Assembly (NCBI GenBank): GCA_031460175.1
Contig: JAVKGW010000003.1
Span: 124,001-188,000, forward strand
DNA: 64,000 nucleotides
Direction of reading: 5' to 3'
Source: Armatimonadota bacterium
GTDB taxonomy: Bacteria; Sysuimicrobiota; Sysuimicrobiia; Sysuimicrobiales; Sysuimicrobiaceae
Position 1 is the first letter of the stretch. Each line of letters opens with the position of its first letter. Shown piece by piece: positions 1-7,557 of the stretch. The notes beneath the pieces are model-generated. The model was not told where the DNA came from. It ran no database searches and was given only the letters and a program-made list of their open reading frames with translations. A program made the translations under genes and the position numbers.

Positions 1-194
1 GGGAGGTGAGAATGGGGATGACGGCGCTTGCGGCAAGGCGGAAACGGATCTGGGTCCTGGAGGAACCCCCGATGCCCCCGGGGCTGTTCGATGCCACGTA
101 CCGGTGGCTTGCGCGGACGCATCGGGTGCGGGACCACCGGGAGTTCGGCGGCGTGCGGGTGACCCTGTTCGTGCGCGGGGAGGGAGGACGGTGA
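1..194 (+). CDS. C-terminal end of a PMT-type glycosyltransferase (partial)
   Basis: The reading frame is open to the left edge of the window and ends at a TGA at 192-194, so this is probably the tail of a gene that begins outside. The last ~50 residues match the tail of the next gene in pattern: Arg-Ile-Trp, a Pro-Pro-Gly, then His-(x)-Glu/Asp-Phe-x-Gly-Val-Arg-Val near the stop. This suggests two tandem paralogs of a polytopic GT39/PMT_2-like enzyme. A GTG at 6 has a GGGAGG just before it, so a separate small gene is possible but less likely. The stop overlaps the GTG start of the next gene, indicating translational coupling. Confidence 0.5.
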   Translation, partial: EVRMGMTALAARRKRIWVLEEPPMPPGLFDATYRWLARTHRVRDHREFGGVRVTLFVRGEGGR

Positions 195-1759
195 CCACGG
201 AGGCGCTGGTACGGAAGGCGGAGTCGTGCCCTCCCGGGGAGACGACTCAGGACCGGGGACGGCGGTGGGAGCCGTGGGCCCTCGCCGCGGTGCTGTTTTT
301 GGCCTTGAGCCTGCGGCTGGAGATGCTCTCCGTGCGCTCCCTGTGGCACGACGAGGCCTTCAGCCTGGAAGTGGCGCGGAGGCCCGTGGGCTACATCTGG
401 ACGAACCTCCCGCGGGTAGATCCTCACCCGCCCGGCTACTACCTGATGCTGCAGGGGTGGATTCGCCTTTTCGGAGGCGATGTGGCGAGCGCCCGGACCC
501 TGTCGGTGGTGTGGGGGATGGTGGGGGTGGTGCTCGCGTGGGGGTTCGGGCGGCGGCTCGGGGGTCCTGCGGTGGGGGTCGCGGCCGCGGCCCTCGTGGC
601 CCTCAACCCCTTCCAGATCTACAACTCCAACGAGGTCCGCATGTACGCCCCCCTCACCGCGGCCGCGGTCCTCTCTACCTGGATGCTCCACCGGGCGGAT
701 CGGCGGAACCGGGACCTCGACTGGGCGCTCTACGGCGTAACTGCCGCGTTCCTGCTCTACCTCAGCTACTACGCGGGGCCCCTGGTGGTGGCCCACGGCG
801 TGTGGATGGCGCTGCGACGCCGGTGGCGGGGGCTGCTGGTCGGCGGGAGTACGGGCCTCCTGCTTTACCTGCCCTGGCTTCCAGCCCTGGGCCGGTCCCT
901 GTTTGCGAATCCCATCCCGTACCGGGACCCCATGCGGCCCACGTACGGGCTGGAGGTGTTCGCGGTGCACGCGTTTGGGGGGTACCTCCTGGGCATGCCG
1001 GGGTACCTGCGCTGGCCAGGGCTGGAGTGGAAGTACCAGCCGCTTCTGGTGTTCCCCTTCGCGGTGCTGGCCGCGGCCGGGGTAGGGGAGCTGTGGCGGC
1101 GGGACCGGGGAGGCTGCGGGCTCCTGATCCTGTGCTGGGCCCTTCCCGTGGCGGTCTTCGTCCTGGCCTCGCTCGTGCTGCGACGGGAGGCGGCCTATTT
1201 CTACCACCTCGCGCACCTCCAGCCCTTTGTGGCCGTGGCGCTGGGCTCGGGGATCGTGGGACTGCGGGAGGCGGCGCGGCGGGCTTCCCCGTTCCTGGTG
1301 AGTGCCCTGGCCGCGGCAGGAGTGCTGCTCTTTCTGTGGCCCGCCATCGACAACCTCCAGGGCAATCCCGCCTACCAGGGGTTCCGGTACGACCTCGCGG
1401 CCCGGCACCTGCGGGCGCATTATCGGCCCACGGACGTGGTGGTGTACTACATGGGTGGGGCCCAAGCGGCGCTGCACCGGTATTTTGATCCGCCCGGACC
1501 CGAGATCGCCATCGATCCGGACGTGCGGCGGTGGAACCGGGAGGCGATGCGCGAGCACTTCCAGGAGGCCGTGCGGTTGCTGCGGCCCGAGCACCGGCGG
1601 ATCTGGCTCGTCCTGGTCTCCCCGGTCCCTCCGGGTTCCACGGAGGATCTGGTGCGCGGGCTGGAATCCCGGGGCTACCGCCGCGGCCCCCTCCACGACT
1701 TCAACGGCGTCCGGGTGGGCCTGATGTACCGACAGGGACCTCCGCGCGCGGCGCCCTGA
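191..1759 (+). CDS. PMT_2/GT39-like membrane glycosyltransferase
   Basis: A polytopic protein of 522 residues that probably transfers a sugar from a polyprenyl-phosphate donor on the outer face of the membrane. After a short cytoplasmic N-terminus (~30 residues) and a first membrane helix comes the first-loop signature Trp-His-Asp-Glu-Ala-Phe-Ser, whose acidic pair is the family's catalytic/metal site. It is followed by Asp-Pro-His-Pro-Pro-Gly-Tyr-Tyr and Asn-Glu-Val-Arg-Met-Tyr-Ala, both typical of the PMT_2 (PF13231) group. About ten hydrophobic segments follow, then a soluble tail of ~130 residues. The start is taken as the GTG at 191, which overlaps the previous stop and follows GGGAGGGAGG; the open frame further upstream has no ribosome-binding site. 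The acceptor and sugar cannot be told from sequence. Confidence 0.82.
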   Translation: MTTEALVRKAESCPPGETTQDRGRRWEPWALAAVLFLALSLRLEMLSVRSLWHDEAFSLEVARRPVGYIWTNLPRVDPHPPGYYLMLQGWIRLFGGDVASARTLSVVWGMVGVVLAWGFGRRLGGPAVGVAAAALVALNPFQIYNSNEVRMYAPLTAAAVLSTWMLHRADRRNRDLDWALYGVTAAFLLYLSYYAGPLVVAHGVWMALRRRWRGLLVGGSTGLLLYLPWLPALGRSLFANPIPYRDPMRPTYGLEVFAVHAFGGYLLGMPGYLRWPGLEWKYQPLLVFPFAVLAAAGVGELWRRDRGGCGLLILCWALPVAVFVLASLVLRREAAYFYHLAHLQPFVAVALGSGIVGLREAARRASPFLVSALAAAGVLLFLWPAIDNLQGNPAYQGFRYDLAARHLRAHYRPTDVVVYYMGGAQAALHRYFDPPGPEIAIDPDVRRWNREAMREHFQEAVRLLRPEHRRIWLVLVSPVPPGSTEDLVRGLESRGYRRGPLHDFNGVRVGLMYRQGPPRAAP

Positions 1760-1914
1760 GCCGCGCCGACCAGGGAACGGCCGGCAAGGCGGCGTGGGAC
1801 GACCAGGTTGCCGACCGCGTACCGGCAGGAGCTCCGGGCGTCCTGGTGGAACACCTTACACCTTGACGGCCCGGCACGGCCGGTGACGGGAACGTCGGTG
1901 GGGAGGTGAGAACC

Positions 1915-2619
1915 GTGCGGCGATCCGTCCCGGTCCTCGTTGCCCTCCTCGTCGGTCTAGCGGCCGCGCCGCAGGCGGCGCCCGCGCAGGACGGGCGGCC
2001 GGTGGTGATGGTGGTGGACTTCGCGGTGTCCGTGGGATGGTCGCCCGCGTCCGAGGTGGTGACCGACCGGATCGTGGCGCGGTTGCGGGAGGACGGGTCG
2101 GTGCGGGTGCTGTCGCGGTCGGAGACCCGCAACGCGCTCGAGGCCCAGCGCCTGGACACGCGGGGCATCCTGGACGTGCAGGACGTGAGCCGGGCGGCGG
2201 CACGGGCGGGCGCGGACGACGTGATCATGGGCGAGGTGGAACAGTTCGACCAAGATCACCGCGGCGGGTGCTTCCCCCTCGTGGGCTGTGCGTACACCAT
2301 CACCACCACCGTCCACATCCGCGGGATGGTGGTGGACGCGGAGACCGCGGCGGTGCTCGCGCGACCCGAGGGGCAGGCGCAGCGCAGCCAGACCTCGGCC
2401 TCCGTGTGGGTGGGCCCCTGGTGGAGCCACGTGTCCGTGTCGAACTTCGACGCGCAGCTCATCGGCCGGGTCACCCTGGAGGCGGTGGCTCAGTTCGTCT
2501 CCCGCGCCAAGCCCAGCCTGCGGCCCAAGCCCGGACGGGCCCGCGAGCCCCAGCGGCCCTCCGACACCGACGCCCAGCCCGCCCCCTCCGGAGGCCGCAG
2601 GGGGTCCCATCTCCCTTGA
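1915..2619 (+). CDS. Secreted CsgG/LpoB-like protein
   Basis: A 234-residue protein with an N-terminal signal peptide (basic start, ~17 hydrophobic residues, Ala-x-Ala cleavage region near residue 23). The mature part resembles the CsgG/curli-assembly and LpoB fold class: a strand (Val-Val-Met-Val-Val-Asp-Phe), a helix with a 'seldom-exceeded' variable region, then Val-Leu-Ser-Arg-Ser-Glu-Thr-Arg and a later Ala-Gly-Ala-Asp-Asp-Val-Ile-Met-Gly-Glu-Val. There is no lipobox Cys at the cleavage site, so it is periplasmic or secreted rather than a lipoprotein. The tail from ~residue 200 is Pro/Arg-rich and probably disordered. GTG 1915 is preferred to GTG 1906 because GGGAGGTGAG sits at normal spacing from it. 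Function unknown; the family assignment is from pattern only. Confidence 0.5.
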   Translation: MRRSVPVLVALLVGLAAAPQAAPAQDGRPVVMVVDFAVSVGWSPASEVVTDRIVARLREDGSVRVLSRSETRNALEAQRLDTRGILDVQDVSRAAARAGADDVIMGEVEQFDQDHRGGCFPLVGCAYTITTTVHIRGMVVDAETAAVLARPEGQAQRSQTSASVWVGPWWSHVSVSNFDAQLIGRVTLEAVAQFVSRAKPSLRPKPGRAREPQRPSDTDAQPAPSGGRRGSHLP

Positions 2620-2829
2620 GCGGACGGGAATCATCGGCCCCGGCGGGCTCCGGAAGGCACATCCCGCAGGTCGGGTCCCTTCAGGGCCTCTGCGGCCCGG
2701 CGCAGGACCTCCCCGAATTCGTTTAAGACGTCCGGGAAGACCACTTGCCCGTTCCGTGGGACTGAACGCGCGGGCAACCGGTTTTCGCACGATCGATCAG
2801 ACGCCCAGGGGTCAGGCCATAATAAAGGT

Positions 2830-4377
2830 GTGCGGGCGGTGCTGTGGGGTGGGGTGCTGGGCGTGCTGGCCTTCGGCGGATTCCGCCTCGGTGGCCTGAT
2901 TCTCGGGTTGCCCCTCTGGATGCGGGAGGCCGCGGGCGTGCGGATCCCCGTGGAACTCATCGGCGAGCGCCTGTTCCGGTGGCTTCCCCCCGTTTGGTTC
3001 GCCTACCTGGTGAACGCCCTGGAGGCCTTCGGCCGATCGGTGCTGGGCCTGGAGCACTTCGGGAAGATCCTGGCCCTCGCCCTGGCCAACCTCACGGTGG
3101 CGGGGCTGGGGGCTGTCGGAGCACTGGGGCTGAGGCGGTGGATCCGTGAGGTCCGCTCGACGCCTATGGCGGTTGCGGCGGCCACCCTGCTCGTCTGGAC
3201 GGCGTGGATGTTCGTGCTCCTGCCGCTTGCGGGCGGGGGACTCCTCGGCCAGAAGGCAGGGCCCCCGGAGCTCGTGGCGGCGCTTGGAGGCCTGTGGAGC
3301 CTTGCGTATGCCGGTCCGCTCGTCCTCCTGCTAAGGAAAGACGCTAACGCACCGTCCACCGGCGACCAGAACCCCTTGAGCCGGAGGGCATTGCTCCGGC
3401 GGGGGATGCGGTTCTTGGCGGGGTTGCTCGCGGGATCCGCCCTGGCGGAGTGGGCGGTGCGCCTGGCCGCAGGGGCACAGGCCCTGTTCGCCCGCATCCG
3501 GGGCCTCCCCCCGGAGATCACGCCCAACCGGGCCTTCTACACCGTCAGCAAGAACTTCTTCGACCCGGACGTGGACGCCCGGCGGTGGCGACTGGAGGTG
3601 ACGGGCCTTGTGGAGAACCGGCTGGTGCTCTCCCTGGAGGACCTGAAAAGGCTTCCATCCGTCAGCCGGCCCCACACCTTCGCCTGCATCAGCAACCCCG
3701 TGGGCGGAGACCTCATCGGCAACGCCGTGTGGAAGGGGGTCCGGTTCCGGGACCTGCTGGAACGCGCCCGGCCCAGGCCCCAGGCGCGGAGGGTGGTGTT
3801 CCGGTGCGCGGACGGCTACCACACCTCGGTCCCCCTCGCGGACCTCCTGGACCCGGACGCCTTCCTGGCCTACGAGATGAACGGGGAAGTCCTTCCCAAG
3901 CCCCACGGCTTCCCCCTCCGGGCCGTGATTCCGGGCCTGTACGGGATGAAGAACCCGAAGTGGATCACCGAGATCGAGCTCACGGACAAGGACCACCTGG
4001 GCTACTGGGAGTCCCAGGGGTGGAGCGACGAAGCCGTGGTCAAGACCCTCTCGAAGTTCACCACCCCCCGGAACGGCGCGGTCCTGCCCGCGGGTCCGGT
4101 CTGGGTGGGAGGGGTGGCGTACGCGGGCGACCGCGGGATCAAGGCGGTGGAGGTGAGTTTCGACGGCGGGCGGACCTGGCAAGGGGCTGCCCTCAAGCCT
4201 CCCCTCGGCCGACACACCTGGGTGCTGTGGGCCCTCCGGTGGGATGCCCGCCCGGGCCGGTACACCCTGGCGGTGCGCGCGTGGGACGGCCGGGGATTCC
4301 CCCAGGACCCTGCCCCCAGACCCTCCCTCCCCGAGGGCGCGACCGGCTACCACGTGATCCGGGTTACGGTCCGCTAG
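2830..4377 (+). CDS. Membrane-anchored sulfite-oxidase-like molybdopterin oxidoreductase
   Basis: A 515-residue protein made of two parts. Residues 1-165 contain about five hydrophobic helices. From residue ~215 it is a sulfite oxidase/YedY-type molybdopterin domain: the motif Phe-Ala-Cys-Ile-Ser-Asn puts the Mo-ligand cysteine at residue 286, and Gly-Asp-Leu-Ile-Gly-Asn-Ala-x-Trp-x-Gly-Val follows as in the family. Residues ~420-515 fit the Mo-co dimerisation domain. Between the parts, Ser-Arg-Arg at 184-186 is followed by a hydrophobic stretch (193-215), that is, an internal twin-arginine signal. This implies a polytopic protein whose folded Mo domain is exported by Tat. The start is GTG 2830 behind a weak AAAGG. 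The electron acceptor is unknown; no heme motif is visible. Confidence 0.85.
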   Translation: MRAVLWGGVLGVLAFGGFRLGGLILGLPLWMREAAGVRIPVELIGERLFRWLPPVWFAYLVNALEAFGRSVLGLEHFGKILALALANLTVAGLGAVGALGLRRWIREVRSTPMAVAAATLLVWTAWMFVLLPLAGGGLLGQKAGPPELVAALGGLWSLAYAGPLVLLLRKDANAPSTGDQNPLSRRALLRRGMRFLAGLLAGSALAEWAVRLAAGAQALFARIRGLPPEITPNRAFYTVSKNFFDPDVDARRWRLEVTGLVENRLVLSLEDLKRLPSVSRPHTFACISNPVGGDLIGNAVWKGVRFRDLLERARPRPQARRVVFRCADGYHTSVPLADLLDPDAFLAYEMNGEVLPKPHGFPLRAVIPGLYGMKNPKWITEIELTDKDHLGYWESQGWSDEAVVKTLSKFTTPRNGAVLPAGPVWVGGVAYAGDRGIKAVEVSFDGGRTWQGAALKPPLGRHTWVLWALRWDARPGRYTLAVRAWDGRGFPQDPAPRPSLPEGATGYHVIRVTVR

Positions 4378-4382
4378 CCCCC

Positions 4383-4424
4383 TAGACAACCGCTCCATTT
4401 TGCCAGATAATGAGAGCGACTCTC
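4383..4424 (+). promoter_or_regulatory. Promoter and palindromic operator of the Fur/PerR gene
   Basis: TAGACA at 4383-4388 and GATAAT at 4406-4411 are separated by exactly 17 bases and form a good sigma-70-type promoter. Immediately downstream, GAGAG-CGA-CTCTC (4412-4424) is a perfect 5-bp inverted repeat covering the expected transcription start. This is where a Fur-family autoregulator would bind. The location implies that the ATG at 4410 lies inside the promoter and is not the start codon. Confidence 0.5.
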
Positions 4425-4430
4425 GTTCTT

Positions 4431-4796
4431 ATGAGACTGACGCGGCAACGGAAAGCCATCCTGGAGGCCCTCCGGGCGACCCGGTCGCACCCCACCGCGG
4501 AGGAAATCCTCCAGCGGGTGCGGGTAGATCTACCGAGTACGAGCCTCGCCTCCGTGTACCGGAACCTCCGGGTGCTGAAGGCGGAGGGGCTGGTCCGCGA
4601 GATCGTGACGGGAGGGCACCGGCGGTACGACGGGGTCCTCACGGATCACGCCCACTTCATCTGCGAGCGTTGCCACCGGGTTTACGACCTGGGGGAGGAG
4701 AGCTGGATTCCCCGGATCCGGAGATGGCTTCCGGAGGGCTTTTCCGTTTCCGGCGTGCACCTGGAGCTGCGGGGACGGTGTCCGGAATGCGGGTGA
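4431..4796 (+). CDS. Fur/PerR-family metalloregulator
   Basis: A 121-residue DNA-binding repressor of the Fur superfamily. It starts with the usual Thr-Arg-Gln-Arg-x-Ala-Ile-Leu helix, followed by a winged-helix domain with Thr-Ser-Leu-Ala-Ser-Val-Tyr-Arg-Asn-Leu and the metal-sensing Asp-His-Ala-His-Phe-Ile-Cys segment. Two CxxC pairs (Cys-Glu-Arg-Cys and the C-terminal Cys-Pro-Glu-Cys) form the structural Zn site usual in PerR and many Fur proteins. Regulatory-site residues look PerR/Fur-like, but which metal or peroxide is sensed cannot be decided. ATG 4431 is preferred over ATG 4410 because the latter is within the -10 box and because family members begin about here. The next regulator gene overlaps its end by 10 bases. 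Confidence 0.87.
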   Translation: MRLTRQRKAILEALRATRSHPTAEEILQRVRVDLPSTSLASVYRNLRVLKAEGLVREIVTGGHRRYDGVLTDHAHFICERCHRVYDLGEESWIPRIRRWLPEGFSVSGVHLELRGRCPECG

Positions 4797-5179
4797 CGAG
4801 CAGACGGATCGAGGAGTACCTGCGGGCCATCTTGCACCTGCGGGCCGGAGGAGGGAAGGTCTCCCTGACTGCCCTGGCCCGCCAGATGGGGGTTTCGCCT
4901 CCCACGGCACACGAGATGGTACGCCGGCTGGAGCGGATGGGACTCGTGACGTACTCCCGGCGGGAGGGAATCCGCCTCACCCCAGAGGGGAGCCACCGGG
5001 CCTTCGGCAAGGAGCGGCGGTACCGCCTCTCCCAGCGGTTCCTGTGCGATGTGCTGGGGATGGAGGCGGAAGTGGCGGCCCGGGAGGCCCTCCGGTTCGA
5101 GCAGGGACTTTCGCCCACCGTGGAACAGCAGATCATCCGGCTGTTCGCCCACAGCCGTGCTTCGGAGCTGGACGGGTGA
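4787..5179 (+). CDS. DtxR/MntR-like regulator with degenerate metal sites
   Basis: A 130-residue protein with an N-terminal winged helix (Leu-Thr-Ala-Leu-Ala-Arg-x-Met-Gly-Val-Ser-Pro-Pro-Thr-Ala) and a helical dimerisation domain ending Glu-Gln-Gly-Leu-Ser-Pro-Thr-Val-Glu. It has the short MntR-like architecture with no SH3/FeoA-like third domain. Aligned by eye to MntR of Bacillus subtilis, most metal ligands are changed: Asp8 to Glu10, Glu11 to Arg13, His77 to Tyr79, Glu99 to Leu102 and His103 to Gln106; only Glu102 (Glu105) remains. It may therefore not sense Mn/Fe in the usual way. It is translationally coupled to the Fur/PerR gene (ATG 4787 lies before that gene's stop). Confidence 0.72.
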   Translation: MRVTSRRIEEYLRAILHLRAGGGKVSLTALARQMGVSPPTAHEMVRRLERMGLVTYSRREGIRLTPEGSHRAFGKERRYRLSQRFLCDVLGMEAEVAAREALRFEQGLSPTVEQQIIRLFAHSRASELDG

Positions 5180-5180
5180 G

Positions 5181-5208
5181 GCGGCCTCTTCCCTGACGAG
5201 GAGGCCGC
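5181..5208 (+). terminator. Possible terminator hairpin after the regulator pair
   Basis: GCGGCCTC (5181-5188) and GAGGCCGC (5201-5208) form a perfect 8-bp stem with a 12-base loop, starting one base after the DtxR-like stop codon. There is no T-run after it, so intrinsic termination is uncertain. Confidence 0.4.
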
Positions 5209-5417
5209 ATCCCAGCTCCCCGTGGCCTGGGCGCTCTCACCTTCCGGGCCGGAAAGCCCGTATACTACTGCTGGAGGATCGGTGAGCCGCAGATCCGGTA
5301 CCGGCACGGCCTGGACGAAGGGTTCACTGGCCGCAGGCCCATCGGCCTTCAGGGCTGGATCGGAGAACCGATCGCGTGGCCGTTCCCTCCACCACGTCCG
5401 CAAAGGGGGTGTTGCCG

Positions 5418-6023
5418 GTGAGACAGGCCCTGAGTTCGCACAATCCTCTCGTCCTGATCCTCGCCCTGGTCACCGCGGCGGGAATCGCGGGTGCTGTGTA
5501 CCTGTACTCCGTGGCTACGGGCAAGGAAACCGCGGAGCTGCGGAAGTCCTTCGGGGCGCTGTTCTTCGCCCTCGGGGTGTTTTCCCTGGGAGGGTTCGTC
5601 CAGCTCATCTGGTCGGACTGGGCCGGGTTCCCGGTCGGCCACTACTCGGAGCTGTTCGGGACCAGCACCGGGCTGTTCTCCCTGATGCTCATCATGGCGG
5701 GTTTCTACCTGTACACGGGGCTCGACCTCCGCATGCTGGCGTGGCCCGCGGCCTTCATGGGGCTGTTCCTGCTCCAGGGGGCGCGGGCGGTCCTGGACTT
5801 CCAGCTGACGCGGACCCCGCCGGTGACGTTCGTCCTGTGGGTCTCCGCGGGGTTGGCCAGCGTGGGGATGCTCCCGTACGCGTACAGCCAGGGTGGGGGA
5901 CGGCGGACCCTCGCCTACCTGGGCGCCGTGGTGCTGGTGGTGATGGCGCTGGCGGCGCTGGTGACGGGAGTGAACGCCTTTTACGGCCACATCGCGGAGG
6001 TCGTCCGCCAGCAGACCCGCTGA
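5418..6023 (+). CDS. DUF981-type integral membrane protein
   Basis: A 201-residue, almost entirely hydrophobic protein with about six or seven predicted membrane helices and short charged loops. The spacing of helices and the loop Gly-His-Tyr-Ser-Glu-Leu-Phe-Gly resemble the DUF981 (PF06168) family, which is common in archaea and thermophilic bacteria and has no known function. The start is taken as GTG 5418 after AAAGGGGG (5402-5409). GTG 5409 and TTG 5412 are in frame but lie inside that ribosome-binding site. About 240 bases upstream are non-coding and hold a TATACT -10-like box at 5261-5266, but I could not find a convincing -35. The gene is unlinked in function to its neighbours. Confidence 0.65.
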   Translation: MRQALSSHNPLVLILALVTAAGIAGAVYLYSVATGKETAELRKSFGALFFALGVFSLGGFVQLIWSDWAGFPVGHYSELFGTSTGLFSLMLIMAGFYLYTGLDLRMLAWPAAFMGLFLLQGARAVLDFQLTRTPPVTFVLWVSAGLASVGMLPYAYSQGGGRRTLAYLGAVVLVVMALAALVTGVNAFYGHIAEVVRQQTR

Positions 6024-6140
6024 GCCTGCGGGCCCGGAGGGTGAGACCGACGGCCGGAGGCCCTGCGCCCGGAGGTGCTGTCAGGGCGCGGGGCCCGATC
6101 GTGTGAGGAGGATCGGACCAAGCGGCGGCGGGAGGAGCGC

Positions 6141-7541
6141 GTGGAGGACATCTATGATCTCGTGGTCATCGGAGCGGGTCCCGGAGGATACGTGGGGGCC
6201 ATCCGCGCCGCCCAGCTCGGGATGCGCACCGCCATCGTAGAGCGCCGCAAGCTCGGCGGAACCTGCCTGCACCTCGGCTGCATCCCGACCAAGGCCCTGC
6301 TGCAGGTGGCGGAGCTCCTGGAGGAGACGCGGCGCGCCCGGGAGTTCGGGATCCGGGTGGGGGAGCCCTCCCTGGACATGGCCGCGGTCCAACGGTATAA
6401 GGAACGAGTGGTCAACACCCTTCACCGGGGCGTGGAGTACCTGATGCGCAAGAACGGCATCGCGGTGTTCCAGGGAACGGCGCGCCTGGCGGATCGGGGC
6501 CTCGTGCACGTCTCCCTCCAGGACGGATCCGAGACCGAGCTCCGGACCCGGCGCGTGCTGCTCGCCACAGGGTCGGTACCCCGGAGCCTCCCGGGGGTGG
6601 TGGTGGACGGCAGCCGCATCCTCACCAGCGACCACGTGGTGGCCCTCCAGGAGGTCCCCCGCCGGCTCGGAATCCTGGGCGCGGGGGTGATCGGGGTGGA
6701 GTTCGCCAGCATCTTCCGGTCCTTCGGGAGCGAGGTCACCATGCTGGAGCTCCTGCCCCGGGTGCTCCCGGGCGAGGATGAGGAGGTGAGCGAGGCCCTC
6801 CGCAGGGCCTTCGAGCGCCGGGGCATCAAGATCTACACGGAAGCAAAGCTCCAGAGGGTGGAGTCCACAGAGGGCGGACTGCGGCTGGTGGCCGCTCAGG
6901 ACGGAGGGCTTGTGGAGGTGGAGGTGGACGTGCTCCTGGTGGCCGTGGGACGCGCGCCCTACCTGGAGGGGCTGGGGGTGGAGACGGTGGGGCTGCAGGT
7001 GGACGAAGGAGGCTTCATCCGGACGGACGCCCGGATGCGCACGACCGTGGAGGGGATCTGGGCCATCGGAGACGTGGTCCACCAGGTGCCCATGCTCGCC
7101 CACGTGGCGAGCGAGGAGGCGGTGGTGGCCGTGGAGGACATGGCGGGGCTTGATCCCCGACCCGTGGACTACCTCTCCGTCCCCCGGTGCACCTATTCCC
7201 TGCCGGAGGTGGCCAGCTTCGGATTGACGGAGGCCCAGGCCCGGGAACAGGGCTACCAGGTCCGCGTGGGCCGGTTCCCCTTCGCCGCGAACAGCAAGGC
7301 CGCGATCCTCGGAATCCGGGAGGGGTTTGTGAAGATCGTGGCGGACGCGAGATACGGGGAGATCTTGGGGGTGCACATGATCGGGCCCCGGGTGACGGAG
7401 CTGCTGCCGGAGGGGATCCTCGCCCGCACCGTGGAGGCCACCGCGGAGGAGATCGTGCGGGCCATCCACGCCCATCCCACCCTCGGGGAAGCGATCCGGG
7501 AGGCGGCCCTGGACGTCCTGGGCCGGGTGATCCACACGTAG
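6141..7541 (+). CDS. lpdA: Dihydrolipoamide dehydrogenase (E3)
   Basis: A 466-residue flavoprotein that reoxidises the dihydrolipoyl groups of the E2 subunit with NAD+. The FAD-binding Gly-Ala-Gly-Pro-Gly-Gly is at 11-16. The redox-active disulfide is Cys42 and Cys47 in Gly-Gly-Thr-Cys-Leu-His-Leu-Gly-Cys. The NAD-binding Gly-Ala-Gly-Val-Ile-Gly-Val-Glu is near residue 185, and the catalytic His-x-His-Pro-Thr-Leu-x-Glu is near the C-terminus. GTG 6141 is chosen because GGAGGAG (6131-6137) precedes it and the protein then begins directly at the first beta strand. It is the first gene of an E3-E1alpha-E1beta-E2-lipA operon; the next gene starts 17 bases after its stop. Confidence 0.95.
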   Translation: MEDIYDLVVIGAGPGGYVGAIRAAQLGMRTAIVERRKLGGTCLHLGCIPTKALLQVAELLEETRRAREFGIRVGEPSLDMAAVQRYKERVVNTLHRGVEYLMRKNGIAVFQGTARLADRGLVHVSLQDGSETELRTRRVLLATGSVPRSLPGVVVDGSRILTSDHVVALQEVPRRLGILGAGVIGVEFASIFRSFGSEVTMLELLPRVLPGEDEEVSEALRRAFERRGIKIYTEAKLQRVESTEGGLRLVAAQDGGLVEVEVDVLLVAVGRAPYLEGLGVETVGLQVDEGGFIRTDARMRTTVEGIWAIGDVVHQVPMLAHVASEEAVVAVEDMAGLDPRPVDYLSVPRCTYSLPEVASFGLTEAQAREQGYQVRVGRFPFAANSKAAILGIREGFVKIVADARYGEILGVHMIGPRVTELLPEGILARTVEATAEEIVRAIHAHPTLGEAIREAALDVLGRVIHT

Positions 7542-7557
7542 GAGGCGGGATTCCCCC

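Noticed and set aside
2037-2726. His-run-containing ORF (possible metal-binding protein)
   Set aside because: The histidines come from the ACC/CACC repeats of the CsgG-like gene read in another frame; no ribosome-binding site.
4410-4430. ATG 4410 as start of the Fur/PerR gene
   Set aside because: It lies in the -10 box and before the expected transcription start, and has no ribosome-binding site.
5278-5421. A possible third Cys leader: a frame ending Arg-Gly-Cys-Cys-Arg-stop directly at the start of the DUF981 gene
   Set aside because: No ATG or GTG start in that frame, and neither the CPRRG ending nor the hairpin is present. Probably chance.
5222-6106. Long plus-strand ORF covering the leader and body of the DUF981 gene in another frame
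   Set aside because: Arg/Gly/Pro-rich composition typical of shadow frames in GC-rich DNA; the overlapping frame encodes a clear membrane protein.
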